Assembly: GCF_012849555.1 (NCBI RefSeq)
Contig: NZ_CP051685.1
Span: forward strand, 5,828,001 to 5,892,000
Reading direction: 5' to 3'
Source: Massilia forsythiae
GTDB lineage: Bacteria; Pseudomonadota; Gammaproteobacteria; Burkholderiales; Burkholderiaceae_D
Length of the DNA: 64,000 bases
Of the stretch, positions 34,776-43,853 are shown piece after piece. The notes beneath the pieces are model-generated. The model did not search any database, was not told where the DNA came from, and was given only the letters and a program-made list of their open reading frames with translations. Each line of letters begins with the position of its first letter. Within the stretch, counting starts at the first letter, position 1. A program made the position numbers and the translations under genes.

Positions 34776-36404
34776 TTACTCGCTGATGGTGACGAAGGTG
34801 TCGGGAACCGGATTGCCCTGCTGGCGGCGGCGCGCCAGCGCGCGCGGCGTGGCGCGGCCGGACAGGTCGGGCAGCATGGCCTGGGGATCGAGGCGGCGCC
34901 CGTCCTTCCAGTATTCGAGGTGCAGGTGCGGGCCGCTGGCCCTGCCGCTGGCGCCGGAGGCGCCGAGCAGTTCGCCGGCGGCGACATTGCGGCCGTAGGC
35001 GACGTCGACCCGGTCCAGGTGGATCAGCAGCGAGCTGACGCCGGCGCCGTGCTCGACGCGCACGTAATGGCCCCAGGTCGGGTTGAAGGCCGCCTCCACC
35101 ACGCGGCCGGCGGAGACCGCATGCACCGGCGTGCCGCGCCGCGCCGCGAAGTCGACGCCGTGTTGGCCGTTCGGCACGCTCGGGCTGCGCACGCCGTACA
35201 GGGCGGTCACGCGCACCTGGTCCAAAGGGTAGCGCCAGGGTTCGGGCGCCGCCGCCGCGGCGGCCGGCGGCGCCGCCGGCGCCGGATAGCCGCTGTCCGG
35301 GTTCGACGAGAACGCCGGCTGCAGCGCCGCGCCGGCCAGCGCGCAGCCGAGCGCCCCCAGGCCGGCCAGCATGCGGCCGCGGGGCGACAGGCGCGGCGGC
35401 CGCGCCGCCCGCATGCGCTGCACCCGTCCGGCCACGCCGAGATTGCCGAAGGCGGTGGTACCGGCATGGCCGGGGGCCTGCACTGCCAGCTGCAGGCGCA
35501 GCTGCGCCACCAGGGCGGCGGCATAGCCGCGCCGCTCGCCGGCGTCGCGCCCGGCCAGCACGGCGTCGTCGCAGCCGCATTCCACCGCCTCGCGCAGGCC
35601 GGCGTCCAGGCGCCGCAGCGGACGGTTGAACCAGAACAGCAGGCCGAGCGCGCCGGACAGCGCCAGCCACAGCGGATCGGCGCGGCGGCAGTGGGTCAGC
35701 TCGTGCTCGACGATCAGGCGCTGCTGGGCCGGGTCGAGCGTGGCCAGGTGCGCCGGCAGCAGCAGGCGCGGACGCAGCACGCCGAGCAGCATCGGCGACA
35801 GCGGCAAGTCGGTGGCCAGCACGGTCAAGCGCAGGCGGGCGATGTGCGCGCACTGGGCCGGCGTCAGCGCCGGCAGGGCGCGCAGTTCGGCGCCGCTGAG
35901 GATGCGCGCATGGCGCAGCAGATGGCGCCAGTGGCGGCGCGCGCGCAGGCGCGCCAGCGCATGCCAGGCCAGGCCGGCGAGCCAGGCGCTGCACCAGGCG
36001 GCCGGCAGCCAGGGCATCGCCAGCCGCACGATGTCGAGCGGGTGCACACGCAACGCGAGCTGGGCCCGGGGCGCGGGCGGCAGCGCCACGGCAGCGCCGT
36101 CCGGTGCACCGGCGGCGGCGGTAGCGGCGGCGTCCAGGGCGGCCGCGCCGGGCGCCGCATCGAGGATCGACGGCGGCAGCGCCAGGGCCGGAACGACGGC
36201 GCCGCGCGGCAGCGGCGCGCAGCCCAGCGCGAACGCCAGCACCACGGCCGCCTGCGCCGACAGCCACACGCTGCGGTGCGCCTCGAGGGCCGGCCAGCGC
36301 GCGGCGGCGCGCCGCAGCAGCAGCGCCAGCAGCAGCGCGAACGGCACGCTGGCGGCGCAGGCGGCGCCGAAGCGCAGCAGGACCAGTTGCAGCGCGTCGT
36401 TCAT
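34776..36404 (-). CDS. M56 (BlaR1-like) metallopeptidase fused to M23 endopeptidase
   Basis: A 542-residue membrane protein. The N-terminal half has about four hydrophobic helices and the BlaR1/MecR1-type zinc site VEHELTHCRRADPLWL (HExxH), plus the downstream Glu region ECGCDDAVLAG. Instead of a penicillin-binding sensor, the C-terminal ~150 residues form an M23/LytM domain: GQHGVDFAARRGTPVHAVSA and GPHLHLEYWKDG with its zinc ligands. It probably senses or cuts the cell wall and cleaves BlaI. It has GGAGGCGCCC before the ATG, 64 bases after blaI. Confidence 0.88.
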   Translation of the reverse strand: MNDALQLVLLRFGAACAASVPFALLLALLLRRAAARWPALEAHRSVWLSAQAAVVLAFALGCAPLPRGAVVPALALPPSILDAAPGAAALDAAATAAAGAPDGAAVALPPAPRAQLALRVHPLDIVRLAMPWLPAAWCSAWLAGLAWHALARLRARRHWRHLLRHARILSGAELRALPALTPAQCAHIARLRLTVLATDLPLSPMLLGVLRPRLLLPAHLATLDPAQQRLIVEHELTHCRRADPLWLALSGALGLLFWFNRPLRRLDAGLREAVECGCDDAVLAGRDAGERRGYAAALVAQLRLQLAVQAPGHAGTTAFGNLGVAGRVQRMRAARPPRLSPRGRMLAGLGALGCALAGAALQPAFSSNPDSGYPAPAAPPAAAAAAPEPWRYPLDQVRVTALYGVRSPSVPNGQHGVDFAARRGTPVHAVSAGRVVEAAFNPTWGHYVRVEHGAGVSSLLIHLDRVDVAYGRNVAAGELLGASGASGRASGPHLHLEYWKDGRRLDPQAMLPDLSGRATPRALARRRQQGNPVPDTFVTISE

Positions 36405-36468
36405 GGGCGCCTCCAGGAAGCTGCTGCACGTTGCCGGGTCGTCTTGCGAGGGTTTTTGCGAGGCGCTC

Positions 36469-36855
36469 TCATGGCGTGTCTTCCGGCCAGTCGTGCAGCA
36501 GGCGGTCCAGGTGCGCCAGCTCGTCGGCGTCGACCAGCTTGCTGCCGGTGAACATGGCGGCCGCCAGCGGCGCCTCCATCTCCATCACGCGCTGGCCGAA
36601 GTCGCGTGCGAACGCGGCCAGCGTGCCGACCTTTTCCAGCAGCGGGCGGTACACCTGGATGCCGGCGGCGCTCTCCTGCGCCACCATGCCCTTGTCGAGC
36701 ATGCGCTCCAGCGTCTTGCGGGTGGAAGAATACGACCAGCCGAGTTCCTGCTCGACGCGCTCGTGCAGGGCGCGCGCGCTCAGCGGCGCGTCGCGCCAGA
36801 GCGCTTTCAGCAGGCTCAGTTCGGTGGGGGAAGGAATCGTTGCCGGTAACACCAT
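36469..36855 (-). CDS. BlaI/MecI/CopY family repressor
   Basis: A 128-residue winged-helix repressor. PSPTELSLLKALWRDAPLSA, RVEQELGWSYSSTRKTLERM and KGMVAQESAAGIQVYRPL form the DNA-binding domain; the C-terminal helices dimerise. Members are inactivated by cleavage by a cognate M56 peptidase, which is the next gene. GGAGG lies six bases before the ATG at 36855. Two matching operators lie just upstream, so the operon is autoregulated. Confidence 0.92.
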   Translation of the reverse strand: MVLPATIPSPTELSLLKALWRDAPLSARALHERVEQELGWSYSSTRKTLERMLDKGMVAQESAAGIQVYRPLLEKVGTLAAFARDFGQRVMEMEAPLAAAMFTGSKLVDADELAHLDRLLHDWPEDTP

Positions 36856-36883
36856 GGTGGCCTCCGTATGGACGACACCATTA

Positions 36884-36933
36884 TGCGACAGGTGTCGCAG
36901 GCGTTGCAAGTCGTTTATGCGACAGATGTCGCA
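36884..36933. promoter_or_regulatory. Twin BlaI operators
   Basis: TGCGACAGGTGTCGCA (36884-36899) and TGCGACAGATGTCGCA (36918-36933) are two 16-bp palindromes differing only in the central pair, spaced 34 bases centre to centre (about three helical turns). Both contain ACANNTGT, the core recognised by BlaI/MecI/CopY repressors. Each is preceded by TTA, extending similarity. Confidence 0.85.
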
Positions 36934-37051
36934 GGTTGTATAGGGTGTGACCGGATGCAAGAATCGGAGAGGTTTCGACCACCCAAAAAATGCTATCTTG
37001 CAATGCAACCGTTTGCCATCCCGGGCGCGGCCAACCGGAAAGGACATCGAC

Positions 37052-37843
37052 ATGAATCGGATTTCGTTGAAGCCGCTCGCCGTCGTCGCGGCGTTGATCC
37101 TGCTGTGGGCGCTGGCGCCGTTCGGCACCGTGCCGGCCGGCTACCGCGGCGTGATGACGACCTTCGGCAGTCCCGGCGCGCAGGTGCTCAGCGAAGGCAT
37201 CCACTTCCGCGTGCCGCTGGCGCAACGGCTCAACCTGGTCAACGTCTCGATCCAGAAGGGCGAAGGCGAAGGCGACGCCGCCTCGCGCGACCTGCAGACC
37301 GTGCACACGCGCGTGGCGCTGAACTACCACGTGCTGCCGGAAGGCGCGGTGTCGGTGTACCGCGACCTGGGCAACGAGCCGGGCCAGCGCATCATCCTGC
37401 CGGCCGTGCAGGAAGCGGTGAAGGCGGTCACCGCGCGCTTCACCGCCGAGGAGCTGGTGGCCAAGCGCACCGACGTGCGCGACCAGATCGTGGCCCAGCT
37501 GCGCGAGCGGCTGGCGCGCCACGGCGTGGCGGTGGACGAGTTCTCGATCGTGAACTTCAACTTTTCCAAGTCGTTCAACGATGCGATCGAAGCCAAGACC
37601 ACCGCCGAGCAGCTCAAGCTGAAGGCCGAGCGCGACCTGCAGCGCATCGAGGTCGAGGCCAAGCAGCGCGTGGCGCAGGCGCGCGCCGAGGCCGAGTCGC
37701 TGGCGATCCAGCGCCAGCAGGTGACGCCCGAGCTGATCCGCCTGCGCGAGATGGAAAACCAGCGCCTGGCGATCGAGAAGTGGGACGGCAAGCTGCCCAA
37801 CGTATCCGGCGGGGCGGTCCCCTTCATCAACGTGAAGCAGTAG
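37052..37843 (+). CDS. Prohibitin/SPFH family membrane protein
   Basis: A 263-residue SPFH-domain protein. An N-terminal hydrophobic anchor (LAVVAALILLWALAPFGTVP) precedes the SPFH fold (GYRGVMTTFGSPGAQVLSEG, ALNYHVLPEGAVSVYRDLG), a coiled-coil (EAKTTAEQLKLKAERDLQRI onward) and a C-terminal NVSGGAVPFINVKQ typical of prohibitins. It forms ring-shaped scaffolds in the membrane and often modulates FtsH-type proteolysis. The SD is AAGGA. Its upstream region overlaps the twin BlaI operators, so BlaI might also influence it. Confidence 0.88.
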   Translation: MNRISLKPLAVVAALILLWALAPFGTVPAGYRGVMTTFGSPGAQVLSEGIHFRVPLAQRLNLVNVSIQKGEGEGDAASRDLQTVHTRVALNYHVLPEGAVSVYRDLGNEPGQRIILPAVQEAVKAVTARFTAEELVAKRTDVRDQIVAQLRERLARHGVAVDEFSIVNFNFSKSFNDAIEAKTTAEQLKLKAERDLQRIEVEAKQRVAQARAEAESLAIQRQQVTPELIRLREMENQRLAIEKWDGKLPNVSGGAVPFINVKQ

Positions 37844-38399
37844 CGCGCCGCGTCCCTCTCTTCGGCGGCGCAGCCGCCCGCGCCGGCGCACGCAGGAACG
37901 GATACGGATTGACCGCTCCGTCCGCCGTATAGATCCCGTAGTGCAGGTGCGGCGGCGTGGCGGCGGCATTGCCGGTGTTGCCGACGTAGCCCAGCACCCG
38001 CCCCGGCGCCACGCGCATGCCGGCATGGACGTCGCCGTAGCGGTCCAGGTGCGCGTAGTAATGGCGCTGCCCGCCCGGCCCCAGCACCCACACCGCTTGC
38101 CCGCCCAGGCGGTTGCCGCCCACCCGCAGCACCACGCCTTCGGTGCTGGACAGCACCGGCGTGCCGCGCGCGGCGAAGATGTCGATGCCTTCGTGGCGCC
38201 GGCCCTCGCTGCGCGCGCCGCCCCAGGTGTCGCGCAGGCCGGCCGGCTCGACCCCGGCCACGGGCACCGGCAGCACCGAAGGCGCCGGCAAGCCTTGCAA
38301 GCGCACCAGGTACAGCGCGTTCTCGAGCCAGGGACGCAGCACGGCTTCGGCGCCGATCAGCGCCAGCGCGATCAACAGGCTGCGGACGAAGAGGCGCAT
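37827..38399 (-). CDS. M23 family peptidoglycan endopeptidase
   Basis: A 190-residue exported or membrane-anchored protein with one N-terminal hydrophobic segment (LFVRSLLIALALIGAEAVL). The LytM/M23 core reads RRHEGIDIFAARGTPVLSST, AHLDRYGDVHAGMRV and TPPHLHYGIYTADGAVNPYPF, with the HxxxD and HxH zinc ligands. It cleaves peptide cross-links or activates amidases. It is convergent with the prohibitin gene and overlaps its 3' end by 17 bases. Confidence 0.88.
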   Translation of the reverse strand: MRLFVRSLLIALALIGAEAVLRPWLENALYLVRLQGLPAPSVLPVPVAGVEPAGLRDTWGGARSEGRRHEGIDIFAARGTPVLSSTEGVVLRVGGNRLGGQAVWVLGPGGQRHYYAHLDRYGDVHAGMRVAPGRVLGYVGNTGNAAATPPHLHYGIYTADGAVNPYPFLRAPARAAAPPKRGTRRATASR

Positions 38400-38408
38400 C
38401 GCCGCCGC

Positions 38409-38903
38409 TCAGTCCTGACCGGCTTCCAGGTTGGCGCGCACCCGGTCCAGCAGCGCCTGCAGCGCGGCGCGTTCGCTGTCCCCCATGCCTTCCATTGCCG
38501 CCTCGGCCAGGCGGCCGTCGTCGACGTGCAATGCCGCGTGCAAAGCGCGGCCGGCCTCGCTCAGGCGCAGGCGCGTGCTGCGGCGATCGCTGGCGTCGGC
38601 CTCGGCGTCCAGCAGGCCGCGTTCGCGCAGGCCACGTACCAGGCGCGTCAGCTGGGCCTTGTCACGCCCGGAATGCGCGGCCAGGTCGCTCTGGGTGGCG
38701 CCGGGATGGCGCGCGAAATAACCGAGCACCTTGACGTCCATGTGGGCCAGGTCGTGCTGGGCCGCGCGCAGGCTGCGGTGCTGCCGGGAACGGACCAGGT
38801 GCATGATGGCGTGGATGGTTTCCAGCACCTCCTGCGCCCCCGACACCCGGCGACCGGAATTTTCGTTGACTTGATCAACTTGTTTTTGGATAATGGGTGA
38901 CAT
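38409..38903 (-). CDS. MarR family transcriptional regulator
   Basis: A 164-residue winged-helix regulator: MDVKVLGYFARHPGATQSDL, DKAQLTRLVRGLRERGLLD (recognition helix) and DASDRRSTRLRLSEAG (wing with Asp-x-Arg). It is divergent from the siderophore-interacting protein gene 37 bases away, so it probably regulates that gene. TGACATTGTCA at 38898-38908 overlaps its start codon and is a plausible operator. The M23 gene follows nine bases after its stop. Confidence 0.88.
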   Translation of the reverse strand: MSPIIQKQVDQVNENSGRRVSGAQEVLETIHAIMHLVRSRQHRSLRAAQHDLAHMDVKVLGYFARHPGATQSDLAAHSGRDKAQLTRLVRGLRERGLLDAEADASDRRSTRLRLSEAGRALHAALHVDDGRLAEAAMEGMGDSERAALQALLDRVRANLEAGQD

Positions 38904-38908
38904 TGTCA
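38898..38908. promoter_or_regulatory. Candidate MarR operator TGACATTGTCA
   Basis: An 11-bp dyad (TGACA-T-TGTCA) covering the marR ATG, within the very short divergent gap to the siderophore-interacting protein gene. A second dyad, TTGATCAA, lies ~30 bases inside marR. Confidence 0.4.
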
Positions 38909-38939
38909 ACTAAAGCGCGATACAAACGAGGACACCATT

Positions 38940-39689
38940 ATGAACGATGCAAGCCAGAACCAAGCCGCTCCCGCACCTGCCGTCCGGCGCGTGCGCCACG
39001 AACTCAAGCTGCGCGAACTGGAAATCGTCGAGGTCGCGCCGCTGGGGCCGGGGTTCGTCGCCCTCACCTTCCAAGGCGAGGCGCTGGCGGACTTCACCTC
39101 GCTTTCCTTCGACGACCACGTCAAGCTGATGCTGGACGGCGTGGATGGCAGCGAAACTGTGCGGCGCGACTACACGCCGCGCCGCTTCGACCGCGCGGCG
39201 CGCACGCTGACGCTGGAATTCGCGCTGCACGGCGACGGCGCGGCATCCGACTGGGCGCGCAGCGCGGTAGTGGGCCAGCACGCCCTGGTCGGCGGGCCGC
39301 GCGGCTCGATGATCGTGCCGCCCGAACTCGACTGGCACCTGCTGGTGGGCGACAGCACCGCCCTGCCCGCCATCGCGCGCCGCCTGGAAGAACTGCCGGC
39401 CGGGCAGCGCGCCTTCGTGATCGCGCTGGTGGACGCGGCCGACCGGCGCGCGCTGCCCGGCGCCGCCGCGGTGGAGTTGACCTGGGTGGACAGCGCCGAT
39501 GCGCTCGAAGCCGCGCTGCGCGCGCTGGACCTGCCGCCGGGCCACGGCTTCGCCTGGGGCGGCGGCGAGGCGCAGGCGATGGCGCGCGTGCGCCGGGTGC
39601 TGGACGAAAAAGGCGTGCCGCGCGAGCTGACCCGGGTGTCGGCCTACTGGAAGCGCGGCGTGGCCGACCATCACGAGCGGCTGGAGTGA
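38940..39689 (+). CDS. Siderophore-interacting protein (FAD-dependent ferric reductase, SIP family)
   Basis: A 249-residue SIP/ViuB-type reductase that frees iron from ferric siderophores. The FAD site RRDYTPRRFDRAARTLTLEF is diagnostic, followed by ASDWARSAVVGQHALVGGPR and LLVGDSTALPAIARRLEELP in the NAD(P)H domain; the end AYWKRGVADHHERLE is typical. The start ATG at 38940 follows a GAGGACACC SD. It is divergent from marR. Confidence 0.92.
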   Translation: MNDASQNQAAPAPAVRRVRHELKLRELEIVEVAPLGPGFVALTFQGEALADFTSLSFDDHVKLMLDGVDGSETVRRDYTPRRFDRAARTLTLEFALHGDGAASDWARSAVVGQHALVGGPRGSMIVPPELDWHLLVGDSTALPAIARRLEELPAGQRAFVIALVDAADRRALPGAAAVELTWVDSADALEAALRALDLPPGHGFAWGGGEAQAMARVRRVLDEKGVPRELTRVSAYWKRGVADHHERLE

Positions 39690-39744
39690 GGCTGGCTGAA
39701 ACGGTATCGAAGCCGGTGCCGGCAGCGCCGGCGACCACGAGAAC

Positions 39745-40836
39745 TCAGAAACCGTGCTTGATCCCTGCCAGCAGCGCGTTCTGCGCCAGGCCCGCACCGA
39801 CCGAGCCGCCGGCGGTGATGGTGACGGCGGCGCTGCCGCCGTTGTCGATGCGCCCGCCGGCCACGTACACCGTGGTGCGTTTCGAGAAGTCGAACATCGC
39901 GCGCAGCAGCGCCTGTTTGCTGTCGTTGCCGCTGTTGCGGTAATCCAGGCGCGCCAGCTGGCCGTCGACGGTCAGTGCCGGCGTCAGCTTGTATGCGGCG
40001 CTCAGGTAGTACAGATTGCTGCGCGGCGCGGCCGGCGCGCCTTCGTTGTCGCGCACCACGGCGCCGCCGGACACCTTCCAGGCGCCGAACCGGGCATATA
40101 CGCCGCCATGCGCGCGGCTGTCGCTCAGGGTGCTGGCCGTGAGTCCGGCCGCGGCGCCGGCGCCGCCGCGCTTGCGGTCGTAGGCGCCGACCGCGCCCCA
40201 GGCGGCGCCGTCGTAGCGCAGCATGGCCGACCATTCGCGGCAAGCCTGGGCATCGGCGGCGTTCTCGCCGGCGCAGTTGGTGCCGGCCGGGCCGCCGGCG
40301 TTCGACACGTCGCGTCCCAGGCTGTAGGTGGCGCCCACGGTCACGCCCTTGAAGCTGCCCTTGTAGGCGATCGAATTGTCGGTGCGCCCGTTCGGGATCG
40401 CCGGGTCCAGCGAGCCGAGGCCGTATTGGGATGGCCCGGACAGGTCGAACTCGGGCATCGAGTTGTAGATCATGTTGTAGTTGCGGCCCAGCGTGACCTG
40501 GCCCCAGTCGCCGGCCAGGCCGACCCAGGCCTGGCGTCCGAACAGGCGGTTCTGGCCGTTGGCGCCGGTATCGAGCTGGATGCCGTTTTCCAGCGTGAAG
40601 ATCGCCTTCAGGCCACCGCCCAGGTATTCGCTGCCCTTGAAGCCGAGGCGCGACGGGAACATGCCGCCGCCCAGGCTGGGCATCCAGGTGCGGCTGTGGC
40701 CGGCCGCGTCGGCGTTGGTGTAGTGCTCGACGGCGGCATCGACGATGCCGTAGATTTGTACCGCGGTCTGGGCCCGGGCCTGCATCCCTGGGACGGTGCA
40801 GGCCGCGATGGCGGCGGCGATGGCGATCTTCTTCAT
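39745..40836 (-). CDS. Gram-negative porin, gallate operon
   Basis: A 363-residue general porin of the Neisseria/Burkholderia type. The signal peptide MKKIAIAAAIAACTVPGMQA ends before QTAVQIYGIVDAAVEHYTN, the typical first strand. RLGFKGSEYLGGGLKAIFTL, LFGRQAWVGLAGDWGQVTLG and the C-terminal GIKHGF (final Phe) confirm it. The SD is GGAGGAGC. It is last in the galT-galA-porin run and probably lets aromatic acids enter the periplasm. Confidence 0.92.
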   Translation of the reverse strand: MKKIAIAAAIAACTVPGMQARAQTAVQIYGIVDAAVEHYTNADAAGHSRTWMPSLGGGMFPSRLGFKGSEYLGGGLKAIFTLENGIQLDTGANGQNRLFGRQAWVGLAGDWGQVTLGRNYNMIYNSMPEFDLSGPSQYGLGSLDPAIPNGRTDNSIAYKGSFKGVTVGATYSLGRDVSNAGGPAGTNCAGENAADAQACREWSAMLRYDGAAWGAVGAYDRKRGGAGAAAGLTASTLSDSRAHGGVYARFGAWKVSGGAVVRDNEGAPAAPRSNLYYLSAAYKLTPALTVDGQLARLDYRNSGNDSKQALLRAMFDFSKRTTVYVAGGRIDNGGSAAVTITAGGSVGAGLAQNALLAGIKHGF

Positions 40837-40955
40837 GTGCTCCTCCGGTGTTTTTGGAAACCGTTTATCTTTTTTGGTCGTGCGCAGGCGCCGCCCCGGC
40901 CGGGACGGTGCGCCTGCATGGGTGCGTGCGCGGCGGCGCCAAGCGCCGCCCGCGG

Positions 40956-42272
40956 TCAGGACTGCGGGCCGGCGTCGGCGCGGTTCCAGCCGGCCGCGCC
41001 GGCCGCATCCTTGCCGGCCACCGAGTACATGGCGCGCGTGTTGCGCGTCTTCTGGAAGTCCTCGAGAGACTCGCCGCGCATGGCCGCGTAGATGTGCAGG
41101 TTGGAGACGCCGACCACCGCGCCCAGCTTCTCCAGCAGGAAGAAGATCACGCCGTAGCGGATCAGCGCCTGCCAGTCGCGCCGCGTGACCATGTCGCGCT
41201 CGGCCGGCGTCAATGCGGCTTCGTCGTACGTGGCTTCCGGATCGGCCAGGAAGCGCGCGCGGAAGTCCGGGCGGACCAGCTGGTGCAGGTAGCGGTTGAT
41301 GCGGTAGCCTTCCACGCTGCGCTGCAGGGTGAACGGGTAGGTGCCGGGCAGGTCCTCGGCGCCCGCGGTCTGGTGCGCGATGTGGGCGCGCTGCGCCGCG
41401 TTGGCGCGCGTGGCCAGCGCCGGATCGGGCGCCGCCGCCGGTTCGTACAGCGCCACCGCGATGCCGGTCATCGACGGCAGGTAGTATTCGCGGTGCACGC
41501 AGTCCACCTTGGCCGGCATGGCGCCGCGCATCACCAGCCACATGACGATTTCCGCGCTTTCCCAGCCGCCCAGGCGCGCGAAATCGGCCTGCGTCATGTT
41601 CAGCAGCACCTCGGGGTCGTTCTCGAACAGGTCGAGGAATTGCCGGTCCCAGGCGGTGTTGTTGAAGCCGCAGCGTTCGCCGTGCACCTGGTGCGACAGG
41701 CCGCCGGTGGCGACGATGGCGACGTCCAGGTCGTCCGGATAGCTGTCGATGGCGCGCCGCAGCGCCTGCCCCAGCTTGAAGCAGCGGCGCGCCGAGGGCA
41801 CCGGGAATTGCAGCACCCCGCATTGCAGCGGCACGATCGCACCCGGCCACGTGCCCTCGGCCTGCGGCCACATGATCGACAAGGGCGAGAAGCAGCCGTG
41901 GTCGAGCCCTTTATCCTGGAAAAAGGCCATGTCGAATTCGTCGGCCATCAGCGATTCGCCGATGTGGCGCGCCAGCGCGGCGTGCCCGTCCACCGGCGGC
42001 AGGTCGCGCGCGCCGCCGCCCTCGTCGGCCACGCGCCACTGCGCGCCGATGCCGAGCGCGAAGGCCGAGTAATGGTCGAAGAAGAACGAGGTGACGTGGT
42101 CGTTGTAGACCACCAGCAGCACGTCCGGCTTTTTCTCGGCCAGCCAGCGGCGCACCGGTTCGTAGGCGGCGAAGATCGGCGCCCACACGGCGTCGTGCTG
42201 CTTGTTGGCGTCCAGGGCGAAGCCGATGGTCGGGGTATGCGATGAGGCGATGGCGCCGATGATGTTGGCCAT
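40956..42272 (-). CDS. galA: Gallate dioxygenase
   Basis: A 438-residue fused LigB-LigA type ring-cleaving enzyme (GalA/DesB) that opens gallate between C4 and C5 to 4-oxalomesaconate using Fe(II). The N-terminal catalytic domain has the metal His residues in IASSHTPTIGFALD and NDHVTSFFFDHYSAFALG, and the catalytic His region SHQVHGERCGFNN. The C-terminal LigA-like domain (residues ~290-420) ends YAAMRGESLEDFQKTRN. It follows galT by 30 bases with AGGA upstream of the ATG. Confidence 0.95.
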   Translation of the reverse strand: MANIIGAIASSHTPTIGFALDANKQHDAVWAPIFAAYEPVRRWLAEKKPDVLLVVYNDHVTSFFFDHYSAFALGIGAQWRVADEGGGARDLPPVDGHAALARHIGESLMADEFDMAFFQDKGLDHGCFSPLSIMWPQAEGTWPGAIVPLQCGVLQFPVPSARRCFKLGQALRRAIDSYPDDLDVAIVATGGLSHQVHGERCGFNNTAWDRQFLDLFENDPEVLLNMTQADFARLGGWESAEIVMWLVMRGAMPAKVDCVHREYYLPSMTGIAVALYEPAAAPDPALATRANAAQRAHIAHQTAGAEDLPGTYPFTLQRSVEGYRINRYLHQLVRPDFRARFLADPEATYDEAALTPAERDMVTRRDWQALIRYGVIFFLLEKLGAVVGVSNLHIYAAMRGESLEDFQKTRNTRAMYSVAGKDAAGAAGWNRADAGPQS

Positions 42273-42302
42273 GATGGTTTTCCTGAAAAGTTATGCCGTG
42301 CT

Positions 42303-43643
42303 TCAGGCGGCGGCGGTGCGCGGCGCGAAGCGGGTGAACACGATCGACAGCGCGGCGATGGTGGCGGGAATCGCCAGGATCGCCAGGATCGCGCTGAAGC
42401 CCCAGCCCATGCTGAGCAACACACCGCCGGCGAAGGAACCGAAGATGCTGCCGAAGCGGCCGATGCCCTGCATCCAGCTGACGCCGGTGGCGCGCACCGC
42501 GGTCGGATAGCACGACGGCGCGAAGGCGTTCAGGCCGGTCTGGGCGCCGCTCATGCAGAAGCCCGCCAGCAGCACGAACACCGGAAACAGGGCCGCTTCC
42601 ACGCTGCTGGACGCCAGCAGCAGGATGAAGGCGGCGCCGGCGACGTAGGTCGAGGCGATCACGCGGTTCGGGGTGGAGCGGTCCATCAGCCAGCCGACGA
42701 ACAGCGCGCCGACCGTGCCGCCCAGCTGGAACATCGCCGTGATGGTGGCGGCGCGCTCGATCGGCAGGCCGGCATCCTTGATCAGCGTGGGCAGCCAGCC
42801 GGACAGCAGGTAGATCACCAGCAGGCCCATGAAATAGGTGGCCCACAGCGACAGCGTGACGCCGCGGAAGGCCAGGGTCAGCAGCGTGGCGGCCTTGGCC
42901 TTGCTGGCCACCTTCTGCTCGCTGACGGTGAAGCGCGTGTTTCCATCGATGCCGGCGGCGGCATCGGCGCCGACCACGCGGCGCAGCGTGCGCGCGATGC
43001 GCTCGGCCGGATACCCGTTGACCACCATGAAGCGCACCGATTCCGGCACCAGCCACAGGTAGAACGGCAGGCAGGCCAGCGGAATGGCGCCGCCGGCCAC
43101 CAGCACCGTGCGCCAGCCGTAATGCGGCAGCAGCGCCGCGGCGCCGAAGCCGACCAGCGCCGAGCCCAGGTTGAAACCGGTGAACATGATCGCCAGCAGC
43201 GTGCCGCGCGACTTTTCCGGCACGTATTCGGACAGCAGCGTCGTGGTGTTGGGCATCGCCGCGCCCAGCCCGAGGCCGGTCAGGAAGCGCAGCAGCGACA
43301 GCTGCATCACGTCCTGCGCCAGCGCGCACAGGATGCTGCAGGCGCCGAACCAGGCCACCGCCACCATCAGCAGGCGCTTGCGGCCGTAGCGGTCGGACAG
43401 CGGCCCGATCAGCAGCGCGCCGATGGCCAGGCCGAGCGGCGCGGCGCTCATCACCAGGCCGAAGGCCGCCTTGGAGATGCCCCATTCCTTGGTGATGTTC
43501 GGCGCCAGGAAGCCCATGATGGCCACGTCCATGCCGTCGGTGGTGACGATCAGGAAGCAGAGGAACAGAAGCAGCCACTGGTAAGCGGACATGCGGCGGC
43601 CGTTGATGTGCTGGCGCACATCCAGCGTGTGTGCTGTATTCAT
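42303..43643 (-). CDS. galT: Gallate/aromatic acid:H+ symporter (MFS, AAHS family)
   Basis: A 446-residue 12-helix transporter. FLIVTTDGMDVAIMGFLAPN carries the DGxD motif of the aromatic acid:H+ symporter family; GPLSDRYGRKRLLM is the loop 2-3 MFS signature. It most resembles GalT/PcaK proteins, and its place between galR and galA identifies gallate as the likely substrate. CTGGAGACATA lies before the ATG. The 210-base gap to galR (43644-43853) presumably has its promoter. Confidence 0.88.
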   Translation of the reverse strand: MNTAHTLDVRQHINGRRMSAYQWLLLFLCFLIVTTDGMDVAIMGFLAPNITKEWGISKAAFGLVMSAAPLGLAIGALLIGPLSDRYGRKRLLMVAVAWFGACSILCALAQDVMQLSLLRFLTGLGLGAAMPNTTTLLSEYVPEKSRGTLLAIMFTGFNLGSALVGFGAAALLPHYGWRTVLVAGGAIPLACLPFYLWLVPESVRFMVVNGYPAERIARTLRRVVGADAAAGIDGNTRFTVSEQKVASKAKAATLLTLAFRGVTLSLWATYFMGLLVIYLLSGWLPTLIKDAGLPIERAATITAMFQLGGTVGALFVGWLMDRSTPNRVIASTYVAGAAFILLLASSSVEAALFPVFVLLAGFCMSGAQTGLNAFAPSCYPTAVRATGVSWMQGIGRFGSIFGSFAGGVLLSMGWGFSAILAILAIPATIAALSIVFTRFAPRTAAA

Positions 43644-43853
43644 TATGTCTCCAGTTCGAATACGAATCGTGTGGTCGACGTTGCCGTCGCGTCGCGGCTG
43701 CCCCCGTGCTTATATTTGGAATGGGAAGGGGGGCCACTGGAGTCCCAGTGTACGTTTCGGCTCGGCGGCCTGTATTGCTTTCGGCTGCGCCAGCGTTGCA
43801 TTCTGCTTATCGGCGATTCTGCGCCGCGGCCGGCGCGGCGGCTGCGGCGCGCT

